Source: Chloracidobacterium sp. UBA6041
Lineage (GTDB): Bacteria; Acidobacteriota; Blastocatellia; Pyrinomonadales; Pyrinomonadaceae
Direction: 5' to 3'
NCBI GenBank assembly: GCA_002427845.1
Contig: DIYZ01000260.1
Span: 1-24,943 of the forward strand
DNA: 24,943 nt
Below the pieces are notes generated by a model. That model was not told the origin of the DNA, did not search any database, and saw nothing but the letters and a program-made list of their open reading frames with translations. A program made the translations under genes and the position numbers. Shown one piece after another: positions 16,511 to 24,072 of the stretch (position 1 is its first letter; every line of letters starts with the position of its first letter).

Positions 16511-17767
16511 ATGATTGACCTGAAATTCGATTGCGTCTCAAAGAAGTACCGCATCTACCAGGAATCGGAAGCGAAAGCGTCCGAGAACAAGCTGCGGCGT
16601 GTAACCCGGCGGCTGTGGGGAAACCGAAACGACTTCTGGGCGCTGCGCGATGTGAGCTTCGAAGTCGAGCGAGGCGAAGCGCTGGGCATCATCGGCCAAA
16701 ATGGAGCGGGGAAGAGCACGGTTCTGAAACTTCTCTACAACATCACGGCGCCAACAAAAGGTCGGATCTCCATCAATGGCCGCTTAGCCGCGCTGATTGA
16801 AATCGCTTCGGGTTTTCATCCCGATCTAACGGGACGCGAAAACGTTTATCTGAACGGTGCGCTGCTGGGGATGAGGCGGCGCGAAATCAATAAGAAGTTG
16901 GATAGCATTGTCGACTTTGCCGGCGTGTCTGCGTTCATTGATACTCCAGTCAAGCGCTATTCGTCGGGCATGTATTTGCGACTCGGCTTTTCGATCGCGG
17001 CGTATCTCGATCCGGACATCTTGCTGCTTGACGAAGTGTTGGCGGTTGGCGACGCAGAGTTTCAATCAAAGTGCATCGAACGAATTAATCAACTGAGGAA
17101 AGCCGGGACGACGATTGTTTTCGTGTCTCACAATCTGGGCGCCGTCGAAGGTATTTGCGATCGTGTTTTTCTGTTGCGGCAAGGTGAGATATTCCGCAGC
17201 GGCCTGCCGCGCTATGTGATCTCTGAATACGAGCACATGCTTACAAACATGCCAGCATCAGCCTCAGCCCGTCTTACCAGTGCGGTCGCATCGCCCGCGG
17301 CTCTAATAATCTCTGTTGCTTTCCTCAATTCAAACGGTCGCAAGACGACGATGTTCGCCACTGGCGACGAGGCCAGGGTCGAGGTCGAGTACATTGTGCA
17401 CGAGTCGGTCGAGGATGCGGTGGTCGAAATCTACTTTTATTCTATCTTCGGTAACCTTCACACTCATTTTTCGACTGACGTAGATGGTAACAGACTTGAT
17501 CTCGCTCCTGGCCGAGGCCTTATCGAGTTCCTCTGTCCCCAGCTCCCGTTTGAGGTGGCTTCTTTCAACGTCGAAGCAAGTATAAGGCGCCGCGGATCGT
17601 CCTTCAGTGAACACTTGGATTACAAACATGCCGCCGGCATCAATATTACCAAAGGCAAGGCGGTGCATGGCGCCTTCCACACACCGCACACCTGGAGAAT
17701 GAAAAGCCTGGAACGCCAGGAAAGCGACGATGCTGCCGCTGACGCAGTCGTCAAGCATGCGGATTGA
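16511..17767 (+). CDS. ABC exporter ATPase, Wzt-like with C-terminal beta domain
   Basis: This 418-residue protein powers export through the permease encoded just upstream. The nucleotide-binding domain (about 1-240) shows Walker A GQNGAGKST (62-70), the signature YSSGMYLRLGFSIA from residue 150, Walker B ILLLDE (170-175) and the switch His in FVSHN (207). The segment before Walker A and the LIEIASGFHPDLTGRENVYL stretch are typical of the polysaccharide-exporter (Wzt/TagH) branch. Residues about 262-400 form a beta-rich tail (FATGDEARVEVEYIVHE and following) like Wzt C-terminal domains, which in O-antigen exporters bind the end of the glycan. The pair therefore suggests that the exported product is glycosylated or lipid-carrier-linked, or that the pair makes surface polysaccharide and only borders the NRPS genes. 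The gene is the last clearly in the operon. Confidence 0.92.
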   Translation: MIDLKFDCVSKKYRIYQESEAKASENKLRRVTRRLWGNRNDFWALRDVSFEVERGEALGIIGQNGAGKSTVLKLLYNITAPTKGRISINGRLAALIEIASGFHPDLTGRENVYLNGALLGMRRREINKKLDSIVDFAGVSAFIDTPVKRYSSGMYLRLGFSIAAYLDPDILLLDEVLAVGDAEFQSKCIERINQLRKAGTTIVFVSHNLGAVEGICDRVFLLRQGEIFRSGLPRYVISEYEHMLTNMPASASARLTSAVASPAALIISVAFLNSNGRKTTMFATGDEARVEVEYIVHESVEDAVVEIYFYSIFGNLHTHFSTDVDGNRLDLAPGRGLIEFLCPQLPFEVASFNVEASIRRRGSSFSEHLDYKHAAGINITKGKAVHGAFHTPHTWRMKSLERQESDDAAADAVVKHAD

Positions 17768-17808
17768 CCGTCCACGCTGGCTTGCAGCTTACCCTCTCCG
17801 CTCAAATC

Positions 17809-17834
17809 GCGTACGCCGCACAATTGGCGTACGC
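17809..17834 (+). terminator. GC-rich hairpin after the exporter genes
   Basis: Perfect 9-bp arms GCGTACGCC and GGCGTACGC flank an 8-base loop, starting 42 bases after the ATPase stop codon. The position suits the end of the NRPS-exporter transcript. No T-run follows, so a Rho-independent terminator of the classic kind is not shown; an mRNA 3'-end stabiliser or a protein-binding palindrome is possible. Confidence 0.4.
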
Positions 17835-17950
17835 GCCACCCAATTTGTCTCTTACCGTATGGTTTTCCCCCGCTTGACCCTGTCCCTACCAAAAACTCCA
17901 TCCGGCTTGTAAATCATTGAAGTTAGCAGTATCGGCTTCTAACCTCGCAC

Positions 17951-17968
17951 GGTATTGTCAAATTAACT
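17951..17968 (+). repeat. Left terminal inverted repeat of the IS6-like element
   Basis: GGTATTGTCAAATTAACT matches the reverse complement of bases 18724-18741 with one mismatch. It marks the left end of the element. Confidence 0.85.
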
Positions 17969-18013
17969 AATGACGAAAGCGACTGGTATTGTGGCATCAT
18001 GCGCCGATGCTAA

Positions 18014-18646
18014 ATCCGCTTCTCCATTGGTTATCGCGACGTTGAAGAGATGATGGCCATGCGCGGCCTCACTCTCACTTATGAGACCATTCGGCGTTTG
18101 TGTCTCAAGTTTGGCCACACTTACGCCAACGGTTTGCGCCGCAGACGTCTGCGGCCCGGTGAAAGGTGGTATCTGGATGAAGTGTTTCTCAAGATAATTG
18201 TCAGGTGTCTTGTCTGTGGCGTGCAGTAGACCAGGATGGCAACGTATTGGAGATTCTGGTCCAAAGCCGAAGAGATAAGAAAGCTGCCAAGAAGTTCTTT
18301 CGCCAGCTGTTGAAGGGATTGCGGTATGCCCCGCGTGTGATATCACTGATAAGCTGAAGAGCTACAGCGCAGCGAAAGCTGCATGATGCCGGGTATCGAG
18401 CACTGCCAGGACACGGGGCAGAACAACCGAGCAGAAAATTCGCATCAGCCAACCAGGTTGCGGGAGAGTGTGATGAGGCGATTAAAGTCAGCTGGTCAAG
18501 CACAGCGGTTCCTCTCAGCCTTCGGTGCCATTACCTTACACTTCCGACTGGGGCGGCACCTCTGTACCGCCGGCGTTTATCGAGAAATGATGAAGCGTAG
18601 ATTTGCTGCTTGGGAAGAGGTGGTTGGCGCTCAAGAAGCAGCTTAA
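18014..18646 (+). pseudogene. IS6-family DDE transposase, frameshifted
   Basis: Concatenating frames recovers most of an IS6-type transposase. The pieces are GYRDVEEMMAMRGLTLTYET and RWYLDEVFLKI (first Asp) from 18014 on; WRAVDQDGNVLEILVQSRRD (second Asp) in a second frame from about 18214; ITDKLKSYSAAK in a third from 18342; and NNRAENSHQPTRLRE (Glu) to AAWEEVVG in the original frame from 18383, ending in a TAA at 18644-18646. At least three indels are therefore needed, and an in-frame TAA at 18011 precedes the first block. The usual N-terminal 25-30 residues are missing. The DDE residues survive but are spread over different frames, so no active enzyme can be made. Confidence 0.85.
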
Positions 18647-18723
18647 TAAGAGCGATCGTTAATCAACCAGATGACAAGAAGTGGATTCATCTTGTCTGAG
18701 TTGATGATTTTGTTTCTTCATGA

Positions 18724-18741
18724 AGTTAAGTTGACAATACC
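18724..18741 (-). repeat. Right terminal inverted repeat of the IS6-like element
   Basis: Read on the minus strand this is GGTATTGTCAACTTAACT, differing from the left repeat by one base. A closely related copy ends at 18888. Confidence 0.85.
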
Positions 18742-18888
18742 GTACTGATGAAGCGCAGATTTGCTGCTTGGGAACAGGTAGCTGGCGGCCAGAAGCAGCC
18801 TGAAAACCTGGTTTCATAGTACAAAACAAAGAAGAGAACTTGGCGCCTTTTCTGGTGAATCTTTTCATGAGATTAAGTTGACAATACC
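18742..18888 (+). mobile_element. Truncated right end of a second, related IS6-like element
   Basis: Directly after the first element the sequence repeats the last part of a transposase (MKRRFAAWEQVAGGQ, from 18748, compare MKRRFAAWEEVVGAQ in the first copy). It ends in another right-end repeat, GATTAAGTTGACAATACC at 18871-18888. Only about 147 bases of this copy remain, with its own stop (TAG) inside. The junction coincides exactly with the outer end of the first element, as expected if one copy inserted into or recombined with another. Confidence 0.75.
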
Positions 18889-19000
18889 TTCATAACCCCA
18901 AGTACGCTCATCAAAAAAAGACTCGTCAACCCCTGAAATTTTGGCAGCCTTGTTTGGGTAGCGCCTTCGCGCAGCAGTCATTATCAAAAATCGAGCATAA

Positions 19001-19225
19001 GGCGCATCTAAAAATAGTGCTAGTGAGGAAGAAACCCCTCTCGAAGACTTTATCGAAAGAGTTCGACTTGAGATTGTCGCACACGATAAGATGGTCGAAA
19101 CAATTGTGAATACGATCGCGCGAACCGCTCATACCGGCAACCACGGCGACGGCAAAGTCTTCGTTTGGGCTGTCGAACACTCCGTCCGCATTCGGACCGG
19201 CGAGCGCGACGACCAAGCACTCTGA
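19001..19225 (+). pseudogene. P-II signalling protein (GlnB/GlnK type), 5'-truncated
   Basis: A 74-codon frame after an in-frame TAA (18998-19000) encodes the C-terminal part of a P-II nitrogen-signalling protein: FIERVRLEIVAHDKMVETIV, then TGNHGDGKVFVWAV, which fits the P-II C-terminal signature, and VRIRTGERDDQAL before the TGA. P-II proteins are about 110 residues. The N-terminal strand, the T-loop with its modified Tyr, and any start codon are missing, so this is a remnant. The break lies about 110 bases beyond the IS6 remnant and may have been caused by the same rearrangements. Confidence 0.7.
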
Positions 19226-19321
19226 GATCTGTTAGGCTAACGTATGATAATGTCGAAAGCACATGGCATTTGGAAAATAGAGCAATAGGACCAGCGGGCT
19301 AAGGTCCTAACAGGCTCGTTC

Positions 19322-19356
19322 TGGTGGAGCAGATGGGATTCGAACCCACGATCTCT
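19322..19356 (-). tRNA. tRNA-like 3' end (T arm, acceptor strand, encoded CCA), probably a remnant
   Basis: On the minus strand a T arm GTGGG-TTCGAAT-CCCAT is followed by CTGCTCC, A and CCA, a standard tRNA (or tmRNA) 3' end. The five bases before the T arm, AGATC, suit a normal variable loop. A matching 5' acceptor strand (GGAGCAG expected) is absent from the 100 bases upstream on that strand, and no convincing D or anticodon arm forms, so the 5' half seems lost or replaced. Identity is open: TCA and CTC triplets can each be placed near the anticodon position, and a tmRNA 3' end is also possible. Such 3' ends are common integration sites. Confidence 0.5.
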
Positions 19357-19404
19357 AACACGAGAGTATAGACTCTGAAGCCAGGTCCAGTATCAAGAAG
19401 TTAG

Positions 19405-19494
19405 TTTTTAACTGGAACTACCCGTAAAATCGACAGGTTGTCAGTTATGACAACACGCGACCGCTTGAAGAGCCTGAAGGAGATGTTGCGATGA
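19405..19494 (+). pseudogene. Possible C-terminal stub of a HigB/Gp49-like toxin
   Basis: A 29-codon open frame ends in RLKSLKEMLR and its TGA overlaps the ATG of the antitoxin-like gene as ATGA. Position, coupling and a basic C-terminus suit the end of the toxin gene that normally precedes this type of antitoxin. The rest is missing: upstream lies a stop at 19402 and the tRNA-like fragment. Similarity is too short to be sure. Confidence 0.3.
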
Positions 19495-19814
19495 AGAGCA
19501 AAAAACTAAAGATAGTGAAGGGAAGCGGAAATGTTTTTCGAGACCTGGGACACAAGCATGCCGATGCCGATCAGTTCAAGGCCATCCTGGCCGCGGAAAT
19601 CATCAAGGCGCTCGACCGGGAGGGGCTGAGCGTCCGCAGCGCACAGGGCCGCACCGGGATTGCGGCGGCCGACTTCTCGCGCATCCGCAACGCGGACCTC
19701 GGGCGGTTCACCGTCGATCGCCTGATGTCGATCATCAACCGACTCGGTTCACGAGTGGGAGTAAAGATCAAAGTGCGACGCGGTGAAACGGTCGAACACG
19801 GCATGCCGGCGTAG
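19491..19814 (+). CDS. XRE-family HTH protein, HigA-like antitoxin
   Basis: This 107-residue protein has a helix-turn-helix at about residues 46-88 (LSVRSAQGRTGIAAADFSRI, then GRFTVDRLMSIINRLG) and the N-terminal block GSGNVFRDLGHKHADADQFK found in HTH_37-type antitoxins. Such proteins bind their own promoter and neutralise a RelE/HigB-like ribonuclease encoded just upstream. A strong ribosome site GAAGGAG at 19476-19482, 8 bases from the ATG, supports this start. The gene is intact and not disturbed like its surroundings, but the expected toxin gene is absent or reduced to a stub, so it appears to be an orphan. The same frame stays open to 19994 after the TAG at 19812-19814. Confidence 0.75.
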   Translation: MKSKKLKIVKGSGNVFRDLGHKHADADQFKAILAAEIIKALDREGLSVRSAQGRTGIAAADFSRIRNADLGRFTVDRLMSIINRLGSRVGVKIKVRRGETVEHGMPA

Positions 19815-20460
19815 AGGACCGCTCCCGAGTACGAGCGCATCAGGCGGTTGGAAACTTCCAAGGTGGACGGGTTAGTTATAGAGATGATGAAACGGAAAAC
19901 TCAAGAGGCAGTCCCCAAAATGTCCCCATCGCATTTCCAGCGAGACCGTAAGTCTATTAAATACGCAATTTGCAGGGGTAAGCCCAACCACTGAGCCAAG
20001 CGGGCGTAAATACTTCTATTGCAATCAATCATGTACGGGATTTCAAGGCCATAGGTTTAGGGCCGATTGTCTTCTGTGAACGCCGACATCTTACACGGTT
20101 GAGCCTGCTTGCGCCACCAGACTATAACGCTCTTAGTCCAGGAATTCGGTTATGAACCTGCGGTGAGGCTGGTCGTAGTCCGGGCAGACAAAAGGGCTCT
20201 CATGCAAACCAAGTTTCGAAGCAGATGCTTGATGAGCAGCGGATCGCCGTAAGCTTTCGGGGTACTTTCAATCATTGGCTTGTTACCGATCAAGCCTACG
20301 CAGTTCGGAAGGGCAAGAGGCCTTCCGCAATCCGGCGGCGGTCGATCACGTTGTTAAAGTAAGGCCCCACGCCAGTCACCCTTGAGCAAGCCCAGGGGCG
20401 AGTTGCATAGCAAATGGTGCGGTGAATTGTTCCTGTTCCGTCGAGCCAGTTCTGCTAAGG
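19815..20460. other. Gene-poor stretch, nothing recognised
   Basis: I see no gene, RNA or repeat that I can name in these 646 bases. A stop-free run from 19815 to 19994 continues the frame of the HTH gene but has no start or recognisable motif. Two copies of GTCCCC at 19911 and 19922 are too short to interpret. Together with the fragments before it, the stretch looks like decayed DNA. Confidence 0.5.
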
Positions 20461-23196
20461 CTATCTCTTTTGCAGTTTTGCCGAGCGGACTTGAGAAAGG
20501 TTTTCCGCAACCTCCTTCGGCATATTCATCTCTTTCGCCCACAAAGCGTTTTCATTTTGCAACTCAATCCATAAATCAAGACCCTTTTGATACCAAAGTT
20601 CCGCTTCATTTCGGTCTTTCAAGGCGGCGAGCGCAGCGCCCAAATCTGTGTAAAGCCGCGCCAGTTCGCGACGATAATCGATTCGTTGCGTGTGCGATGA
20701 AACTATCGGTTCACTAATTGCCCGTGCTTCTTGCAAAACTTCAATCGCTTTCGTGAAATTACCGCTTGCCGACAGACTTTCGCCGGTCAACGTCAGACTG
20801 TCCGCAAGGTCGTCCGGATATTCGACGTTGCTTTCGTCGAGCGCGACGAGTCCGCGCCTAATGCTTACCGTTCGCTGCAAAAGCGACAATGCGTCACGGT
20901 AATTACCCGACGCCAGCAGAGTTTCGGCAACGTGATGCGAGCAGTCGCCGGCATCTTTTTTCGCCCGCGCATCTTGCGGATCCTTTTCGAGAAACTCTTC
21001 ATACATTGCCAAGCCCCGTTTGCCGTTTGCCAGCGCTTTCGGATAATTCTTTAACCCACGGAACGAATCTCCGACATGGTCAAATGCCGTCGCCTTGGCC
21101 CGCGCATAGTCGAGATTTGTCGGTTCAAGCGCACACATTTCTTCTGTCAGGGCCAACATTTCAAGATGATTGTCGAGGGCCTTCTGCCATTCACCTTTGA
21201 TTCCAAAAATGAATCCGAGCCGTTCCCTGCTGACAACGAGACGATGCATGACCGCTTGGTCGGGAAAAGATTTGCCCTTCTGCTCGGCGATTGACAGGGA
21301 TTTTTGATACATCGCCAGAGCTTCGTCGTAATCGCCCATCTCAGCCAACGCGTCACCGAGAAAGGCTGGGTTCAGTGTCGCGTATTGAAAGGTCACCAGG
21401 TCATGGGATTGCGGTAAAAGCTTGTCCGTAATTTCCGTTGCCTCGCGCATTCTTTCAACCGCTGCGCTCGGTTTTCCCAGCACTTGAAAGATGGGACCGA
21501 AGCGTGAAAGCGTTTCGGCAACGCCGAGTTGATATTCTGCGTTGTTCGGCTCAAGAACTGCGAGGCGCCGGCGTGTTGCGAGCGACTTTTCGTATGACTG
21601 TAGAGCTGCGCCCGTATCGCCGGTGCGCGAAAACCCGGGACGTCCCTGCACATCGCCAAGCCTTAGATATGCGGTGGAGAGTTCCCAGAGGAGCTCCCGG
21701 TCTTCGCCCGCTTCCTGCGCCAAACTGTCCAGATACTCTTGCGCTTTTTTGACAACCATTTCTCGCGCTTTAGTCGCGCCGTTCAAATCGGCGATTGCGT
21801 CGTGGAAATCGAACAGAAAGGAATTTGTCAGGTTCCGCACATCTTTGAATCTTCGTTCTGCTTTGGCGCGTTCGTGCCTTGCGACGGTAGCTTGCCAGGT
21901 AGTAATTACACTCGCAGTGAACAGAGTGATGACTACAACAGCTGCCGCCGCAACGGCCGCCTTGTTTCGCTGAATAAATTTGCCGGCTCGATAAACGAAT
22001 GTGTCTTCACGGGCCAGCACGGGCAGTCCCGTCAGATGGCGCTCGATGTCCGCGGACAATTCCTGCACCGACGCGTAACGTCGCTCGGGCTCTTTTCGCA
22101 AAGCCTTGAGCAGGATGTTATCCAGATCACCCGCCAGCCGGCGGCGCAGTTTGTCAACGTTGCCATCACGTGTGTGGCTAATTGCTTCCGGTGTTAGCGG
22201 GAGATGTTCGGCATTGTCTGTCTGACGCGCGCTGTCGATGCGGGTAATGATCACGCTGGGTTTGACTGGTTCCCCCTCCGTGATCAAGCGCGCAACTTCT
22301 TCAGGCGAGCGACTCCCAAAATTGAACGGACGATGGCCGCTTAATAACTCGTACAAAACGACGCCCAATGAATAAACGTCGCTGGTCGTGGTCATTGGCA
22401 TACCACGCAACTGTTCCGGGCTCGCGTATTCAGGTGTGAGCAGGCGGCCGATCGTCGCAGTTGCCTCAGACAAATCGGAGCCAAGCAATTTGGCGATGCC
22501 AAAATCCAGCAACTTGGGCGTTCCGTCTGCTGTAACGATGATGTTGCTGGGCTTGAGATCGCGATGCACAATCAAGTTTTGGTGTGCGAATTGCACCGCT
22601 GAACAAACCTGGCGAAAGAGTCGAAGCCTTTCCAACGTGTTGAGTCGCTCCTGGTCACAATAGTGAATGATTGTTTCGCCTTCGACGTGTTCCATAACAA
22701 AATAGGGAAGAGCATCGATGGTGGTGCCACCGTCAAGCAGCCGGGCAATGTTTGGATGTTCGAGGTTGGCGAGAATCTGACGCTCCATCATGAAGCGACG
22801 CAGAATTGTGTCGGTGTCCATGCCCCGGTTGACGAGCTTGATGGCCACCTGCTTGCGGTATTGCTCATCGGCCCGCACCGCGAGAAAAACGGTTCCCATT
22901 CCGCCGTGACCAATTTCGCGAAGGATCTCGTAGGGGCCGATACGCTGTCCGACACGGTCGTTATCGCCACTGCTCTCAACCTCATCGAGAGCCGTAATCA
23001 CTCCTGCGTCCATAATCGCCGGCGAGGCGAGAAATGAACCCGCGTTGTCGTGGGATGTAAGCAGTTTCTCAACTCGACTGTACAACTCGTCGTCGCCCTC
23101 GCAGGCTTCGGCGAGAAACGCGGCTCGTCTGTCGGAGGCGAGCTCAAGCGCGGCGTGAAACAGCCGCTTTAGTTGTTGCCAGTTTTCAGGATTCAT
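20461..23196 (-). CDS. Membrane-anchored Ser/Thr protein kinase with TPR sensor tail
   Basis: This is a 911-residue PknB-type kinase. The N-terminal 80 residues match a common leader of such kinases (WQQLKRLFHAALEL). The kinase domain (about 85-390) has the glycine loop IGHGGMGTV (95-103), catalytic Lys120 in VAIK, HRDLKPSN (211-218, Asp213), DFG (231-233) and TPEYASPEQL (254-263), all intact, so activity is expected. A single membrane helix lies at about 413-433, and the remaining 460 or so residues are helical TPR-like repeats (for example ALQSYEKSL, ALAMYQKSLSIAE, ALSLLQRTVSIRR) likely to face outward and bind partners. The gene follows the ECF sigma gene on the same strand with a 294-base gap holding a REP-like repeat. 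Kinase-sigma pairs of this kind are frequent in Acidobacteriota and Planctomycetota, where the kinase may control the sigma factor. The target is unknown. Confidence 0.93.
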   Translation of the reverse strand: MNPENWQQLKRLFHAALELASDRRAAFLAEACEGDDELYSRVEKLLTSHDNAGSFLASPAIMDAGVITALDEVESSGDNDRVGQRIGPYEILREIGHGGMGTVFLAVRADEQYRKQVAIKLVNRGMDTDTILRRFMMERQILANLEHPNIARLLDGGTTIDALPYFVMEHVEGETIIHYCDQERLNTLERLRLFRQVCSAVQFAHQNLIVHRDLKPSNIIVTADGTPKLLDFGIAKLLGSDLSEATATIGRLLTPEYASPEQLRGMPMTTTSDVYSLGVVLYELLSGHRPFNFGSRSPEEVARLITEGEPVKPSVIITRIDSARQTDNAEHLPLTPEAISHTRDGNVDKLRRRLAGDLDNILLKALRKEPERRYASVQELSADIERHLTGLPVLAREDTFVYRAGKFIQRNKAAVAAAAVVVITLFTASVITTWQATVARHERAKAERRFKDVRNLTNSFLFDFHDAIADLNGATKAREMVVKKAQEYLDSLAQEAGEDRELLWELSTAYLRLGDVQGRPGFSRTGDTGAALQSYEKSLATRRRLAVLEPNNAEYQLGVAETLSRFGPIFQVLGKPSAAVERMREATEITDKLLPQSHDLVTFQYATLNPAFLGDALAEMGDYDEALAMYQKSLSIAEQKGKSFPDQAVMHRLVVSRERLGFIFGIKGEWQKALDNHLEMLALTEEMCALEPTNLDYARAKATAFDHVGDSFRGLKNYPKALANGKRGLAMYEEFLEKDPQDARAKKDAGDCSHHVAETLLASGNYRDALSLLQRTVSIRRGLVALDESNVEYPDDLADSLTLTGESLSASGNFTKAIEVLQEARAISEPIVSSHTQRIDYRRELARLYTDLGAALAALKDRNEAELWYQKGLDLWIELQNENALWAKEMNMPKEVAENLSQVRSAKLQKR

Positions 23197-23227
23197 TTAC
23201 GAGAGAGTTGTTGATGTCAGTTTTGGT

Positions 23228-23405
23228 TCTCATTCACACCGCGGCTTTAGCCCGGTGGCGAAGCGCGACCCGGAATCGAAGGAACCGTTTTAGCGGTTTT
23301 TGGTTCGCCCTACAGAATTGCCGCGAAGAGGAAACCGTTGAAACGGTTCTATATATTTCGCAGCCAAACATTACCACCGGGCTAAAAGCCACGGTGTGAA
23401 TGAGA
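23228..23405. repeat. REP/BIME-like nested inverted repeat
   Basis: The outer arms, 23228-23258 and 23374-23405, are near-perfect inverted copies of about 31 bases with core CACCGCGGCTTTAGCCCGGT. Inside, AACCGTTTTAGCGGTT near 23282 and the perfect palindrome AACCGTTGAAACGGTT near 23333 form a second nested pair. The architecture is that of dispersed extragenic palindromes mobilised by RAYT-type transposases. It sits between the ECF sigma and kinase genes and could fold in their shared transcript. Confidence 0.8.
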
Positions 23406-23490
23406 GATCGAAACTCAGTATCTCTCCTACACCTCTACGCGCAACGCCTCAGACATTCGGCTCAATAGCTCGAATCGATTCCTGCAGGCG

Positions 23491-24072
23491 CTAGGTGCCA
23501 TCCAGCCGTCTCTCCGTCAACTCCTGATGCAGCCAAGCCCGCGCCATGGCCCACTCGCGTTTGATTGTCGCAGGTGAGAGATCCATAACCTCGGCGGTTT
23601 CTTCAATGGTGAGCCCTCCAAAGTACCGCAGTTCGACCAGGCGCTCCTGTTGGGGATCAATCACAGCCAGCGACTTAAGCGCTTCGTCGAGCGCCAGCAG
23701 ATTCCTGTCAGGCTCGAGCGAGACCGTGGCGGCTTCGTCAAGGGCTAGTTTCTCTTGCGGCCCACCACGCTTTGCGGCCGCATGCTTGCGAGCGCTGTCA
23801 ATCAGAATTCGCCGCATGGCCTGCGCCGCGATAGCAAAGAAGTGCGAGCGGTTCTGCCAGCGAGCATCTCTTTGATCGATCAGCTTGAGGTAGGCCTCAT
23901 GCACCAGGGCGGTGGTTTGCAACGTGTGGCCGGGCCTCTCGCGATAGAGAAAGTTGTGAGCCAGATGCCGCAGTTCGTTGTAAATCAGAGGCAACAGTTC
24001 CTCCAGCGCCTGCTGGTTACCGTTTCCCCAATCAACGAGTAGTTGATTAACGTTATCGGACTCGGAGGGCAT
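23491..24072 (-). CDS. ECF-type RNA polymerase sigma factor
   Basis: This 193-residue sigma factor shows region 2 (LPLIYNELRHLAHNFLYRE, then TALVHEAYLKL and HFFAIAAQAMRRILIDSAR) and region 4 (QERLVELRYFGGLTIEETA, then LSPATIKREWAMARAWL), the HTH that reads the -35 box. It has the form of the Sig-70_X6 (TIGR02999) group, common in Acidobacteriota and Planctomycetota and often beside Ser/Thr kinases. The ribosome site GGAG lies 5 bases before the ATG on the minus strand (CTGGAGAGTAGATG), which supports the start. No anti-sigma gene is adjacent; the kinase gene downstream is the likely partner. The divergently transcribed secreted protein is a possible target. Confidence 0.93.
   Translation of the reverse strand: MPSESDNVNQLLVDWGNGNQQALEELLPLIYNELRHLAHNFLYRERPGHTLQTTALVHEAYLKLIDQRDARWQNRSHFFAIAAQAMRRILIDSARKHAAAKRGGPQEKLALDEAATVSLEPDRNLLALDEALKSLAVIDPQQERLVELRYFGGLTIEETAEVMDLSPATIKREWAMARAWLHQELTERRLDGT

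Larger units (their letters stand above)
17951..18741 (+). mobile_element. Decayed IS6-like insertion sequence
   Basis: The 791-bp element is bounded by 18-bp terminal inverted repeats: GGTATTGTCAAATTAACT at 17951-17968 and AGTTAAGTTGACAATACC at 18724-18741, matching at 17 of 18 positions. It contains a frame-broken IS6-type transposase. Size and layout suit the IS6 family (about 0.8 kb, single transposase), slightly shortened. The flanking octamers (CCTCGCAC left, GTACTGAT right) do not match, so no target duplication remains. A second truncated right end follows immediately. Confidence 0.85.

Noticed and set aside
19911..19927. Direct repeat GTCCCC AAAAT GTCCCC as a possible integrase core site
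   Set aside because: It is too short and has no integrase gene beside it.
17768..23490. CRISPR array or other spaced repeats
   Set aside because: The repeats here are IS ends and a nested palindrome. No regularly spaced direct repeat or cas gene is present.
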